In this document: piece by piece, positions 34,868 through 43,808 of the stretch
Layout: the number at the start of each line of letters is the position of its first letter
How positions within the stretch are numbered: position 1 is the first letter of the stretch
NCBI GenBank assembly: GCA_963843535.1
Contig: CAWJKU010000004.1
Coordinates: forward strand, 868,001 to 932,000
Origin: CAVUNY01 sp963843535
GTDB taxonomy: Bacteria > Chloroflexota > Anaerolineae > Anaerolineales > Anaerolineaceae
Direction of reading: 5' to 3'
Length of the DNA stretch: 64,000 nucleotides
Notes under the pieces: model-generated
The model's database searches: none
Told to the model about the DNA's origin: nothing
The model's input: only the letters and a program-made list of their open reading frames with translations
Position numbers and translations under genes: made by a program

Positions 34868-36418
34868 TTATTTGGCGTATTCAACCGCCCGCGTTTCGCG
34901 AATCACAGTCACTTTGATCTGACCGGGATACTGCATGGTTTCTTCTATCTTTTTAGCGATATCCCGCGCCAGGCGAGCTGAGTCGAGATCGTCGATATCA
35001 TCCGGGCGGACAATGATGCGAACTTCACGGCCGGCCTGGATGGCGTAGCTCTGTTGAACGCCCTTGTAAGAATTGGCAATATCTTCCAGGGCGCGCAGGC
35101 GTTTGATGTACTGCTCCATGTCTTCACGGCGAGCGCCGGGCCGGGCGCCGGAGATCGCGTCCGCAGCTTCGACGATGACGGCTTCCACGCTCTCCTGGTC
35201 GACCTCGTGATGATGGGAGGCGATAATATTCACAATTCTGGCGTTTACCCCATAGCGCTTGGCTAACTCTGCTCCCAACATGGCATGCGTGCCTTCGGTG
35301 TTATGGTCGAGGGCTTTGCCTAAGTCGTGGAGCAGTGCGCCCGCCTTCGATGCTTCGATATCTGCTTTCAATTCAGACGCGATGACCGAGGCCAGTTTGG
35401 CGACTTCCACCGCGTGATTCAACTGGTTTTGCCCGTAAGAGGTGCGGTATTTCAGCCGTCCCAAGACTTTTAAGATTTCTGGGTGTAAACCTGGCACCCC
35501 GGCGTCGTAAGCGGCTTGTTCGCCCGCTTCGGCGATCGTCTTTTCAACTTCTCGTTCTTCTTCATTGAGAATTTTTTCAATGTGGGCCGGGTGGATGCGC
35601 CCATCTAAGATGAGACGCGATAGGGAGCGGCGTGCAATCTCTCGCCGAACGGAGTCGAAACACGAGATGGTCACGGCTTCCGGAGTGTCGTCAACGATCA
35701 CATCCACGCCGGCTGCCTGTTCGAAAGCGCGGATATTGCGCCCATTACGGCCGACGATGCGTCCTTTCATTTCTTCATTGGGTAAAGGAACCACAGAAGT
35801 GCTTATCTCCGACACATGCTCAGAGGCAACCCGCTGAATGGCGTCGGCAATGATCTCGCGAGCCCGTTTTTCACCTTCGGAGCGGGCCTCACCTTCCACC
35901 TGGCGAATAATGCGGGCCATATCGTTGCGCGCTTCTTTTTCAGCTTCTGCCAGCACCACTGCGCGCGCTTCTTCCTGCGACATCTGGGCGATGCGCTGCA
36001 TCTCGGCCATTTCTTGAGCCACCATTTTCTCAACATCATTGGTGCGCTTGTCCAGCGCGCTCTGGCGTTTGTTGAGATTTTGTTGGCTCAATTCAAGCTT
36101 TTCCATGCGGTGGTCCAGATCGGTGCGCCTCTTCTGCAGGCGTTCTTCTTCTTTTGCCAGCTCACTGCGGCGCCGGATGGTCTCTACCTCCGTCTCTTGC
36201 ATGAATTTTAATGCGCGGTCCTTGGCTTCGAGGTTGACGGCTTTCGCCTTTTCCTCTGCCACGGCGATGATATTGTCAGCGCGCGATTCTTGTTCCTTGC
36301 GGTACTGTTCGATCCTTGAACGGGTAAGGTAGTAAACGAGACCCGCCACCACCGCGATATCGACAACGATCAAAATTAACCAAATCCATATACCTAATCC
36401 ATTTCCATTCGTTGGCAT
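34868..36418 (-). CDS. rny: Ribonuclease Y
   Basis: A membrane-anchored endoribonuclease that starts mRNA decay in many bacteria. The 516 residues comprise one N-terminal helix (about 8-30), a long coiled coil (about 31-190, rich in E/K/R/Q), a KH RNA-binding domain (about 205-265; IVGRNGRNIRAFE) and an HD domain with HDLGKALDH (about 335-420), then a C-terminal domain. ATG at 36418 starts 2 nt after the recX stop. Domain order and length match RNase Y exactly. Pairing with recX is a plain tandem; I know of no functional link. Confidence 0.96.
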   Translation of the reverse strand: MPTNGNGLGIWIWLILIVVDIAVVAGLVYYLTRSRIEQYRKEQESRADNIIAVAEEKAKAVNLEAKDRALKFMQETEVETIRRRSELAKEEERLQKRRTDLDHRMEKLELSQQNLNKRQSALDKRTNDVEKMVAQEMAEMQRIAQMSQEEARAVVLAEAEKEARNDMARIIRQVEGEARSEGEKRAREIIADAIQRVASEHVSEISTSVVPLPNEEMKGRIVGRNGRNIRAFEQAAGVDVIVDDTPEAVTISCFDSVRREIARRSLSRLILDGRIHPAHIEKILNEEEREVEKTIAEAGEQAAYDAGVPGLHPEILKVLGRLKYRTSYGQNQLNHAVEVAKLASVIASELKADIEASKAGALLHDLGKALDHNTEGTHAMLGAELAKRYGVNARIVNIIASHHHEVDQESVEAVIVEAADAISGARPGARREDMEQYIKRLRALEDIANSYKGVQQSYAIQAGREVRIIVRPDDIDDLDSARLARDIAKKIEETMQYPGQIKVTVIRETRAVEYAK

Positions 36419-36420
36419 TC

Positions 36421-37089
36421 TTAAGCATCCTCATCGTCTGAGTATCGGATGTCCCCATTTTCTGACCGGAGGTCGTTCCAGACCTGGCGTACCACCGTTT
36501 TGGCGGTTTCATAAGAGAAACCTCGTCTTGCTAAAAACGACGTCAACCGGCGGTGAAATTCCTGCCAATCGGCTGCCGATAATTTATGGGCATACCGCCT
36601 GGCTGCTTGAAACGCAAGGTCTTCATCCTCACTGGTTGTTTCCAGCGCTTGTTCAATGGCTTCCTCTGCCACACCTTTTTGGCGAAGTTCATAGGCTAAC
36701 ATTTTGCGGCTGCGAGGCCTGAGCGCGCTTCGGTTTTCGACCCATTCACGGGCAAAACTTTCATCACGCACCAGCCCTGTTTCACGCAGGCGGTCGAGCA
36801 CTTTCGCTATCACTTCAGGATCGAACCCGGCCCGGCTCATCTTTTGACGGATTTCGGTTTCGGATCGAGGCCGGTAGCTCAGCAATAGCAAAGCTTTTTG
36901 CAAGGCGGCTTCTTTTGTTTCCTGATCCTGCAGTTCGGCAATTTTTTCTTCGCTTAATTCTTGCCCGACCTGCAGCCAGGCTGCCACGATCCGAGAAACG
37001 CCAAAAGCGAATTCCTCATCCAGGTAGATACTCACCCGGTCAGGATTCTTTTTTTGGACCTGCAAAGAAGTGATACGACGCTCTACCAT
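36421..37089 (-). CDS. recX: RecX regulatory protein
   Basis: A 222-residue helical protein that inhibits or modulates RecA. It begins ITSLQVQKKNPDRVSIYLDEE, the usual RecX N-terminus, and has repeats of three-helix units such as RSETEIRQKMSRAG and RRLTSFLARRGF. The C-terminal tail is acidic. The ATG at 37089 is the only start that keeps the conserved beginning, yet there is no Shine-Dalgarno: seven T residues of a terminator-like hairpin end exactly at the ATG. recA is not in the window. The next gene, rny, starts 2 nt later. Confidence 0.85.
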   Translation of the reverse strand: MVERRITSLQVQKKNPDRVSIYLDEEFAFGVSRIVAAWLQVGQELSEEKIAELQDQETKEAALQKALLLLSYRPRSETEIRQKMSRAGFDPEVIAKVLDRLRETGLVRDESFAREWVENRSALRPRSRKMLAYELRQKGVAEEAIEQALETTSEDEDLAFQAARRYAHKLSAADWQEFHRRLTSFLARRGFSYETAKTVVRQVWNDLRSENGDIRYSDDEDA

Positions 37090-37132
37090 AAAAAAATACA
37101 GCCATAGAACTGCCCTGGCAGGTCATGGCTGT
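37090..37132 (-). terminator. Terminator-like hairpin abutting the recX start codon
   Basis: On the minus strand ACAGCCAT pairs with ATGGCTGT, with an inner CTGC/GCAG stem, and is followed by A and seven T. The T-tract ends at the recX ATG. As an intrinsic terminator it would stop upstream transcripts before recX; as an attenuator it would control recX-rny. Confidence 0.75.
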
Positions 37133-37520
37133 GAAAAAGACGAACGAGAACGAGACCGGAGTAAAACCCAAACCATACCCAAATAACCTGGCATGGATGT
37201 GTTATTTAAATGGTCAAGAAGAAGACATGCTCCTCCTGAATTTCGGCAATTGAACCTGCTTTCTCCAGACTGAACCCATTTTTAACCGGGTGTAATGTCA
37301 CCGTACATTTTTCAAATGTCAATTATCACCAAGTCAACAGCACTTTCGGTTGGTCCTTGAAGCTCAGTATTCGGGTTGCCGATCTTTAAAACACTCCGGT
37401 AGGAGTGGTAAACCACGTTCATTATTATTTGTCAGTCTTTTCCGCCACGATCATGAAACAGGTCTTCCTGCTGCGGCAGCGGAATATAGATTCATCCGTG
37501 CATATATTATAACAAAGATT
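37133..37520 (-). other. Untranslated leader of recX with small ORFs
   Basis: No protein gene of normal length is seen in the 567 nt between recX and 37657. On the minus strand the region has a TATAAT-like element near 37505, a 4-codon ORF (37228-37214: Met-Ser-Ser-Ser-stop) just after AGGAGG, and a 23-codon ORF whose Arg/Ser-rich end (RSRSRSSFSQP) stops inside the 5' arm of the terminator hairpin. A structured regulatory leader or an unrecognised small RNA is possible. I found no match to tmRNA, RNase P RNA, SRP RNA or 6S RNA motifs that I know. Confidence 0.35.
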
Positions 37521-37641
37521 TAATATTTATTGAAAAGATAATTGTAAAAACCTGTACAACCCAGGATGGTTTTATGGGCTCATCAACAGTGACCAATTTG
37601 ATAAACAGCTATTCAAACTATATACGCGGCATAGGGAGGTA

Positions 37642-37650
37642 TGCTAAAAT
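37642..37650 (+). promoter_or_regulatory. Extended -10 placed for a leaderless mRNA
   Basis: TGcTAAAAT ends 6 nt before the ATG at 37657. A GGGAGG sits just upstream of this element at 37634-37639, too far from the ATG to act as ribosome site. Confidence 0.5.
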
Positions 37651-37656
37651 AGATTT

Positions 37657-38118
37657 ATGAGCCAAATGGAATCTTCTCAAAAAGATTTTTCGCCTGAGCA
37701 AATGCATAAACGGCAGGCAACCTGGCAAATCTTCCTGCCAGCTTTTTTGGGTGCGGTGGTATTCCTGGCACTGTGTGTATGGGTCGTTTTCTATACAATC
37801 GGTTATGTGCCAGACGCTGCTTTACCCGACCAGCAGTCGCCACCGGCAAAAGTGGCAGTTATCTGGCTCTTACTGCCGACTTGTTTTGGCGGATTGATCC
37901 AGATGGCGATTTTAGGAGGGCTGGTCTATGGGATGGGGCGCGGAATCAAAGGGTTACCATCCCTGGCACAAAAGCTTCAGAATGCCATGTACCGGGTCTC
38001 GGCGGGAATAAGCCGCGCTGCGGATGTGGTTGCAAAACCCGTAATAACAGTTGGAAGTCAAAAAGCCGGGTGGGATCATCTCATCGACTTTATCGCTTTT
38101 TGGAAACACAAAGGTTAA
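37657..38118 (+). CDS. Two-helix membrane protein of unknown function
   Basis: A 153-residue protein with a polar N-terminus, helices at about residues 27-50 and 68-92, and a soluble C-terminal part that ends in a Lys-rich tail. I do not recognise the family. The short gap (10 nt) to the following 70-residue membrane protein suggests an operon. The ATG at 37657 lies 6 nt after an extended -10. A second ATG three codons later is possible. Confidence 0.7.
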   Translation: MSQMESSQKDFSPEQMHKRQATWQIFLPAFLGAVVFLALCVWVVFYTIGYVPDAALPDQQSPPAKVAVIWLLLPTCFGGLIQMAILGGLVYGMGRGIKGLPSLAQKLQNAMYRVSAGISRAADVVAKPVITVGSQKAGWDHLIDFIAFWKHKG

Positions 38119-38128
38119 GGAGAAAGGC

Positions 38129-38341
38129 ATGGAACAGCCTAAAGATAATTGGAAGGTAACCACCCTGGTGATTGGGGGCGTGATCGGCCTGGTGTGTGGG
38201 ATTGTTGCGGCGTATATATTGATCCAACGCGCTGAAGATGAGGAAAGCCGCCCGCGTATTACCGCCGGGGAAGGCGTGAAAGTGGGGCTGGGGGTTTTGG
38301 GCTTGCTGCGCCAGGTTGCGGATATGGCCACCAGGCGTTAA
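38129..38341 (+). CDS. Small single-helix membrane protein
   Basis: A 70-residue protein with one Gly-rich helix (about residues 9-33, VIGGVIGLVCGIVAAYI) and a charged segment (RAEDEESRPR) after it. The ATG at 38129 is supported by AAGGAG 6 nt upstream; the longer frame from 38051 overlaps the previous gene. Family not recognised; it looks like a YtxH-style helper protein. Probably co-transcribed with the gene before it and ended by the terminator at 38358. Confidence 0.7.
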   Translation: MEQPKDNWKVTTLVIGGVIGLVCGIVAAYILIQRAEDEESRPRITAGEGVKVGLGVLGLLRQVADMATRR

Positions 38342-38357
38342 TTCTTGATGTGTAGCC

Positions 38358-38396
38358 GCGGTTTTTTCGAATTATTCGGAAAAACCGCATTTTTTT
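38358..38396 (+). terminator. Rho-independent terminator before the PfkB-like gene
   Basis: GCGGTTTTTTCGAA pairs with TTCGGAAAAACCGC (one wobble) and is followed by seven T. The next gene starts 11 nt later. Confidence 0.8.
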
Positions 38397-38407
38397 AATG
38401 GGCTGGC

Positions 38408-39424
38408 ATGGATTCATCTCCTTTTCTGCGATATCTCATCATCGGCAAATTAAGCCGCGATTTTATTCTGACTCCTGACGGCAGCGCATATTTAGACAAA
38501 CCGGGCGGCAGCCTGTTATATGCCGCTGCCGGGGCGGGCCTCTGGGAATCTGGTATTGGGCTGGTGGGAAGGGTCGGTGAAGATTACCCTCAAGAATGGA
38601 TCGATCAGGCGAAGCGGGCTGGTCTTGACATACGCGGCATCCATTTTCTTCACGATGCCATTGATCTGCGCGCTTTTTTTGCCTACCTTGATTTTAATAC
38701 CTGCCAGACGGATAATCCGGTGTCTCATTTTGCCCGATTAGAGCTTTCTTTTCCAAAATCTCTTTTAGGCTACACCGCTCCAGGACCAGTCGTCGACAGC
38801 CGGATTCAATCCACTCCACTGACGATTCGCGCCAGCGACATTCCGCCAGATTACCTGGATGCGACTGCAGCCCACCTTTGCCCGCTTGATTTTCTCAGCC
38901 ACAGCCTGCTGCCACCTGCGCTGCGCCAGGGACAGGTGACCACGATCACCATGGATCCGTCTCCAGGATATATGGACCCGAACTTTTGGGATCATATTCC
39001 GGCGTTAGTCAATGGAATTACGGCTTTTATTACCTCAGAACAAAAATTACGGAATTTGTTTCAAGGGCGAAGTGAAGACTTATGGGAAATGGCGGAAACG
39101 ATCGCGAGTTATGGCTGCTCAATGGTGATTATCAAACGAGGCAGCCAGAGCCAGTATTTGTATGAACGAGCAAAAGGCGGAAAATGGCTCATCCCTGCCT
39201 ATCCAGCGCGCGTTTTCGATCCGACAGGAGCCGGGCAAGCCTTCTGTGGGGGTTTCTTAACGGGTTTTCGGGCGACTTACAGCCCACTGGAGGGGGCGTT
39301 GGCTGGCAATATTTCCGCGTCTTTGGCAATCGAAGGCCACGGCCCTTTTTACGCGTTGGACACTTTACCCGGTTTGACTCGCTACCGGATGGAAGCCTTG
39401 CGAGATATGGTGAGGCGGGTATAG
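38408..39424 (+). CDS. PfkB-family carbohydrate kinase-like protein, catalytic Asp replaced
   Basis: A 338-residue protein of the ribokinase/PfkB fold. The N-terminal glycine pair motif PGGSLLYAAAGAG and the C-terminal anion-hole motif DPTGAGQAFCGGF (about residues 273-285) are recognisable. In active family members the latter reads GAGD and the Asp is the catalytic base; here it is Gln. The enzyme may be inactive, use another base, or have another role. The start lies 11 nt after the T-tract of a terminator, with no clear Shine-Dalgarno, so expression signals are unclear. The substrate is unknown. Confidence 0.8.
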   Translation: MDSSPFLRYLIIGKLSRDFILTPDGSAYLDKPGGSLLYAAAGAGLWESGIGLVGRVGEDYPQEWIDQAKRAGLDIRGIHFLHDAIDLRAFFAYLDFNTCQTDNPVSHFARLELSFPKSLLGYTAPGPVVDSRIQSTPLTIRASDIPPDYLDATAAHLCPLDFLSHSLLPPALRQGQVTTITMDPSPGYMDPNFWDHIPALVNGITAFITSEQKLRNLFQGRSEDLWEMAETIASYGCSMVIIKRGSQSQYLYERAKGGKWLIPAYPARVFDPTGAGQAFCGGFLTGFRATYSPLEGALAGNISASLAIEGHGPFYALDTLPGLTRYRMEALRDMVRRV

Positions 39425-39469
39425 CTTTTTTAGGCCCGAAATTTACCCTCAAGTGAAATATAAACTGCG

Positions 39470-41218
39470 TTACAAAATACCAACCACCTCATACACCTGG
39501 AGTGGATCACGTTTTCCTTTGGCTTGAATCGGCTCCACGGCTTCGAACCGAATGTGTTCTCTAACCACTTCCAGGACAGGTTGGCTGATTAATATCTGCC
39601 CAGGATCTGAATTTTCTTGAATACGCTTCGCCGTATTTACACAATCTCCGATGGCGGTGTAATCCAAACGGCGTTCTGTTCCGATCAGCCCCAGGACGGC
39701 TTCGCCGAGGTGAATGCCGACCCCAAAGGATAGATGGGAGGAAGCTGGTAAACGGGCGTGCAGAGCAGTAAGCGCCTTACGGATGCCCCATGCTGCCCGG
39801 ATTGCCCGCAGGGTGTGATCCGGCTGCGCGATTGGGGCATTGAACCAGGCCATGACAGCATCCCCTAAAAATTTATCGATCGTGCCTTCTTCTTTGAGAA
39901 CCTCATCCGCGGCAGCTGCCAGGTATTCATTTAAAACCATCACCAGCTGTTCGGGAGATACTTTTTCTGAAAAACTGGTGAACCCGCGAATGTCGGCGAA
40001 TAGGACGGTGATTTCAGCGCGGTGCCCGCCCAGCCTCAACTGGTTAGGATCAAGCTGTTCGATGACCTGTGGGGACACCATGCGTTCGAACAGGCTGCGC
40101 TGTGCTTCAAGCTTTTTCTTTTCGGTCAAGTCTTCCAGGACGATTGCCAGGCCCTGGGTAGTGTGCTGCCCATCTTTCAAAGGAGAAATGTTAAAGCGCA
40201 GAACAACCTGGCCGCGGTCCTGCAGGGTGGGACTGGCTTCTAAACCCTGGATAGCCCGGTCTGATTTAAGCACTTTGCGGAATTGGGTTTTCAACGTGGA
40301 CGCGATTGGAGCCAGGATCTGCAGGATTTCTTGTCCGACCAGCTCGCTGGAGGTATGTCCCAGGATTTGCTCAGCGGCTTGATTGCACATCAAGATTCTT
40401 TCGTTTAAGTCGGCTGTTAATACGCCGCTGGCGATGGATGAGAAAACATTATCCATGAGATTTTTTATTTCGGTTGTCTGCGCCAGCGCGTCGCGAACAG
40501 ACACAAAAAGGCGGGCATTTTCAAGCGAAACGGCGGCTTGATCGGCAAATGCGGTCAGCAATACCAGGTCTTTTTGCGTAAAGAGCCCGCTGCGAATTCG
40601 GTTATCGGCATAAATCACCCCGATCAAGCTGTCTTTTACCTTTAATGGGACGCACAGGATCGAACGCAGGTTGTAGTTGACGATGCTGTTCTGGCCGGTA
40701 AACCGCGGATCTTCCTGGGCATTCGTGGTTAAAACTGGCTGTCCATCACCGGCGACGCGGTTGATCACCGTGTGGCTGATGGCAAATTCAGATGGGTCAA
40801 TTGATTCCTGCTCCCAATTTCGCGCGATGCGCATGGCGAGCTCATCATGTCCGTTCTTGAGCATTAAGAATCCGCGTTCGGCGCCAGTCAAGCGGATGAT
40901 CGTATCCATTACCACTTGCAGCACTTCATCGACTTCCAATGATGAATTCACCAGACTGCCAATTCTGGCCAGAGCCTGTAAGCTGATGCGTTCTTGCTCG
41001 AAAGTTAACAACTGCTTACGAACACTGCTGACCATACCGGCCAGCTGGTCAACGCTTTCGAAAATGTGGCTGGGAATCGTGGCTGGACGGTCTATCTGCA
41101 GCGCAGTGTGGAGCTGGCTTGCCAGAGTCTGCAGCTGTGAAATCTGTTGATCGAGTTTATTGAAAGTAGCTGAAGAATCAGCTTTGTTCAAAGTGGACAC
41201 CTCAAGGTTGACGTGCAT
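39470..41218 (-). CDS. GAF-PAS class III adenylate/guanylate cyclase
   Basis: A 582-residue soluble signalling protein. An N-terminal helical region is followed by GAF (about 75-235), PAS (about 255-370) and a class III cyclase domain (about 400-575). The cyclase has both metal Asp residues (VLFADIRGFTSFSE and DKFLGDAVMAWF) and the transition-state pair in DCVNTAKRI. It would make cAMP or cGMP; LDYTAIGD suggests adenylate, not proven. The ATG at 41218 has no ribosome site. A TTG nine codons later (41191) has GAGG 8 nt upstream and may be the true start. No cyclic-nucleotide receptor is nearby. Confidence 0.88.
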   Translation of the reverse strand: MHVNLEVSTLNKADSSATFNKLDQQISQLQTLASQLHTALQIDRPATIPSHIFESVDQLAGMVSSVRKQLLTFEQERISLQALARIGSLVNSSLEVDEVLQVVMDTIIRLTGAERGFLMLKNGHDELAMRIARNWEQESIDPSEFAISHTVINRVAGDGQPVLTTNAQEDPRFTGQNSIVNYNLRSILCVPLKVKDSLIGVIYADNRIRSGLFTQKDLVLLTAFADQAAVSLENARLFVSVRDALAQTTEIKNLMDNVFSSIASGVLTADLNERILMCNQAAEQILGHTSSELVGQEILQILAPIASTLKTQFRKVLKSDRAIQGLEASPTLQDRGQVVLRFNISPLKDGQHTTQGLAIVLEDLTEKKKLEAQRSLFERMVSPQVIEQLDPNQLRLGGHRAEITVLFADIRGFTSFSEKVSPEQLVMVLNEYLAAAADEVLKEEGTIDKFLGDAVMAWFNAPIAQPDHTLRAIRAAWGIRKALTALHARLPASSHLSFGVGIHLGEAVLGLIGTERRLDYTAIGDCVNTAKRIQENSDPGQILISQPVLEVVREHIRFEAVEPIQAKGKRDPLQVYEVVGIL

Positions 41219-41366
41219 TAATCATATTCAATTTTTAGAAATGATGCCAATCTTGCAGAGTTAACTGTGGTCATTGGCGCAGGATATCGTAAGGTGATCA
41301 TTAAAAATTTTTAAAAAAAAATTCCCCCAACCTATTAAAAAAGTTGGGGAGTATCGGCCACCCGAA

Positions 41367-41398
41367 GGGGTGTGAGGGGCGGGTCGGGGTGGGGGTGG
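41367..41398 (+). repeat. G-run cluster (possible G-quadruplex)
   Basis: Plus-strand G-runs of 4, 4, 3, 4 and 5 bases; the last four (41376-41395) have loops of C, TC and T. It lies in the 259-nt gap between the cyclase and the transglutaminase gene, which holds no protein gene. An inverted repeat CCCCAAC/GTTGGGG precedes it. Confidence 0.5.
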
Positions 41399-41477
41399 AC
41401 TTTTCAGACAACCCCACAACCCATCTTTATCATTTCTCACCTGCCCACGCGGGGTTCAGCGGGACGGGCCGGCGAAC

Positions 41478-43802
41478 CTATGAAGATTGACCGCCGAATA
41501 TCCGCCGGATGGTGCCGAGGGCTACTTCGCGCCACAACCGCCGGTTAGCATCCTTGGCTACGTCGTAGTTGCCTTGTCGATTCGAATATTCATCCTCGTG
41601 GTATTCCGCCAGGAAGGTATAGGCAGGCTCTTTTGCGTCGGGGGCACCTTCAATCAGGGTATCCACCCGTTCAGCTGCGGTCTGGTTGGGCTGCGGGCGC
41701 CGACCAATAAGTATCAGCATCCAATTGATCCGCGAGAATAGCTTCTCCATGGGTGAGAGTTTTACATGGTTTGACCAATTGCGAAGCCATTTCGGTGGCG
41801 AAATACCGCGATTTTCCATATTGCTGGTTACCAACACTGGAAGCGGAATAGTCAGGAAATTTAATCGATTTGTGCGTTTGAGCCAGAAAAATAGAGCGAT
41901 TAATATTCCGATCGCGAGCGGGACGATGATTACCAGCATTAATTCTGGCGAGTTTGGATTGGTTATGGGGCCAATAGGTCCAGCACCTGAAGGTATTTCT
42001 TCAGTGGGAATTCCATCAGGATTTAGGCCGGGATTATTGGGATTGCCGGCTAAAGAATTGGTATCGCTCACCTCACCGGATGGGAGATCCGTTACAGGTT
42101 GTATGGCGGTCGGTTCAAATTCGATCCAGCCATAATTTTCAAAATAGACTTCAGGCCAGGCGTGGCTGTCTTTGCGGCGTACGGTAAAAGTGTTTTTATC
42201 TTCTCCCGTCTCGCCTTCGGCATAGCCAACGGTCAGGCGGGCTGGGATCCCCAGCGAGCGCAGCATTATTACTTCGGCGGTTGCATAATAGTTGCAGTAG
42301 CCCTGCTTGAGGTCGAACAAAAACCATTCCAGAATATCACTGTTGGATGGCACAGGTGGAATCAAGATCTGATACTCGATGTTTTTGCGCAGCCAATCTG
42401 TGACAGCCATCGCCTGGTCATAAGGGTTACTGAGACCTGCAGTAATTTGCTTTGCCAGACCTGAAACCCGGGCAGGCAAATTTTCAGGGAGCTGAAGATA
42501 TATTTTTTTGATGTCAGCGGGATACTCTTTGGTTGTTTCTTTCAAATCCAGAATGGTAGGGGTCGAAATCCAGGAGCGGACCTGGATAGCTTCTCCTCCC
42601 CGCAAGGGCGGGTTGGCAATTAATGCCACAACATCCGTCGTTCCATCGGCGAAAGTATCAGCCAACACATCTGTCTGCCGGCTGATTTGCAGGGGAATGC
42701 CGGCAGTATAAATATTGCGCATCGTGGTTACATTGGGTGAAAAGTTTAGGGTAATTTCATTGCGAGACGCGAGGAGAGGGTAGCGGTATGGCCATTCATT
42801 GGCAGGTACGGTTTTTGGGTCTTGTTCGGTGGTCGTCCATTGAGAGCCATCATACGTATCAAAACTGCGGGCGCGCCAATAAAAACGCGCGCCGGTCGGG
42901 CGCCCTCCTGGAACGTTGACAGTGAAGACGATTTCATCGCCCTGGGATCCACCGGTGCCCAAAGCCAGTTCAGGACCATAATAATCGCTGGTCACACTGA
43001 CCGGATTCTGCAAGCCGGCTACCGCATTTTGAAACCGGTTGCGAACAGAATCCCATTGTTTTGCCAATTCTTTTTGCAGATCTGTGCCTGGGGTTAAAGC
43101 GTCTATCATGGTTGGTACGTTCCAGGCAAGCATCACCAACACCAATCCGCTGACCGCCACCGTACGACCGAGGTCGTAACCAATCTCCGGATCCACTGTC
43201 ATTCCTTTATCGCTCCATTCACGGCGCGACCTCATGAGGTATATTCGGGCGACGAGCAGCAGGACCATTAATACAAAAAAACCGCTGTAACGATCGCGAT
43301 GAGCCTGGTAAGGGGTATAAAAGTCGATGATTGCCAGTGCAAGGCCCATTATGAAGAGTGGCACCCATGGTTTTCCATTGCGGGCTAACTGGTAGCCAGC
43401 CAGAATGGATAAAATCCAGAAGAATATCGACATGGTGGAAACGAACAGGATCGGATCCTGAATAGGACGGTTGCTGACCACTTCGTTTATCGAATAGGAA
43501 AGCCGGCCAATTAGACTCAACAGGCGTTCATCCCAGGGAATTTTGGTGCCCACCAGTTGACCGAGCTGCCATGGGATGAAGAATAATGAAAAGTTGAGCG
43601 CAAATAACTGGCAGGCGAGTTGGCTGAACCGGCTGGCCCCCAACAACAGCCCAAGGACACAGGCGAAAAAGACCAGAACTTCAACCACTTCGAGGTTTTC
43701 AGTCCATGCGGTGACCTGTAAACGGATTGACACGGCCCCGAATGCGGCAACCAAGAGAACAGCGCAAAACCAGTCGAACCAGTGCGCAGAATGTGTTTTC
43801 AT
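41478..43802 (-). CDS. Membrane transglutaminase-like protein (TgpA type) with DUF4129 tail
   Basis: A 774-residue protein with N-terminal membrane helices (about residues 5-230), an extracytoplasmic transglutaminase-like core, one helix near residue 640, and a cytoplasmic DUF4129 tail. The core has the catalytic Cys in GYCNYYATAEV, His in DSHAWPEVYF and an acidic residue in WIEFEPT. This is the TgpA layout usually found beside MoxR and DUF58 genes; here those lie 24 kb away. The ATG at 43802 is chosen because a TTGACT-18-TACACT promoter ends 6 nt before it; the longer frame begins upstream of that promoter. Confidence 0.85.
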   Translation of the reverse strand: MKTHSAHWFDWFCAVLLVAAFGAVSIRLQVTAWTENLEVVEVLVFFACVLGLLLGASRFSQLACQLFALNFSLFFIPWQLGQLVGTKIPWDERLLSLIGRLSYSINEVVSNRPIQDPILFVSTMSIFFWILSILAGYQLARNGKPWVPLFIMGLALAIIDFYTPYQAHRDRYSGFFVLMVLLLVARIYLMRSRREWSDKGMTVDPEIGYDLGRTVAVSGLVLVMLAWNVPTMIDALTPGTDLQKELAKQWDSVRNRFQNAVAGLQNPVSVTSDYYGPELALGTGGSQGDEIVFTVNVPGGRPTGARFYWRARSFDTYDGSQWTTTEQDPKTVPANEWPYRYPLLASRNEITLNFSPNVTTMRNIYTAGIPLQISRQTDVLADTFADGTTDVVALIANPPLRGGEAIQVRSWISTPTILDLKETTKEYPADIKKIYLQLPENLPARVSGLAKQITAGLSNPYDQAMAVTDWLRKNIEYQILIPPVPSNSDILEWFLFDLKQGYCNYYATAEVIMLRSLGIPARLTVGYAEGETGEDKNTFTVRRKDSHAWPEVYFENYGWIEFEPTAIQPVTDLPSGEVSDTNSLAGNPNNPGLNPDGIPTEEIPSGAGPIGPITNPNSPELMLVIIVPLAIGILIALFFWLKRTNRLNFLTIPLPVLVTSNMENRGISPPKWLRNWSNHVKLSPMEKLFSRINWMLILIGRRPQPNQTAAERVDTLIEGAPDAKEPAYTFLAEYHEDEYSNRQGNYDVAKDANRRLWREVALGTIRRIFGGQSS

Positions 43803-43808
43803 GCCAGT

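Noticed and set aside
37641..37652. Mini-ORF ATG CTA AAA TAG after GGGAGG
   Set aside because: The spacing of 1 nt is too short for ribosome binding, and the bases form a better -10 element for the gene at 37657.
37133..37656. A known housekeeping RNA (tmRNA, RNase P, SRP or 6S) in the recX-37657 gap
   Set aside because: None of the signature motifs that I know could be found on either strand. Without a covariance search this is only a weak rejection.
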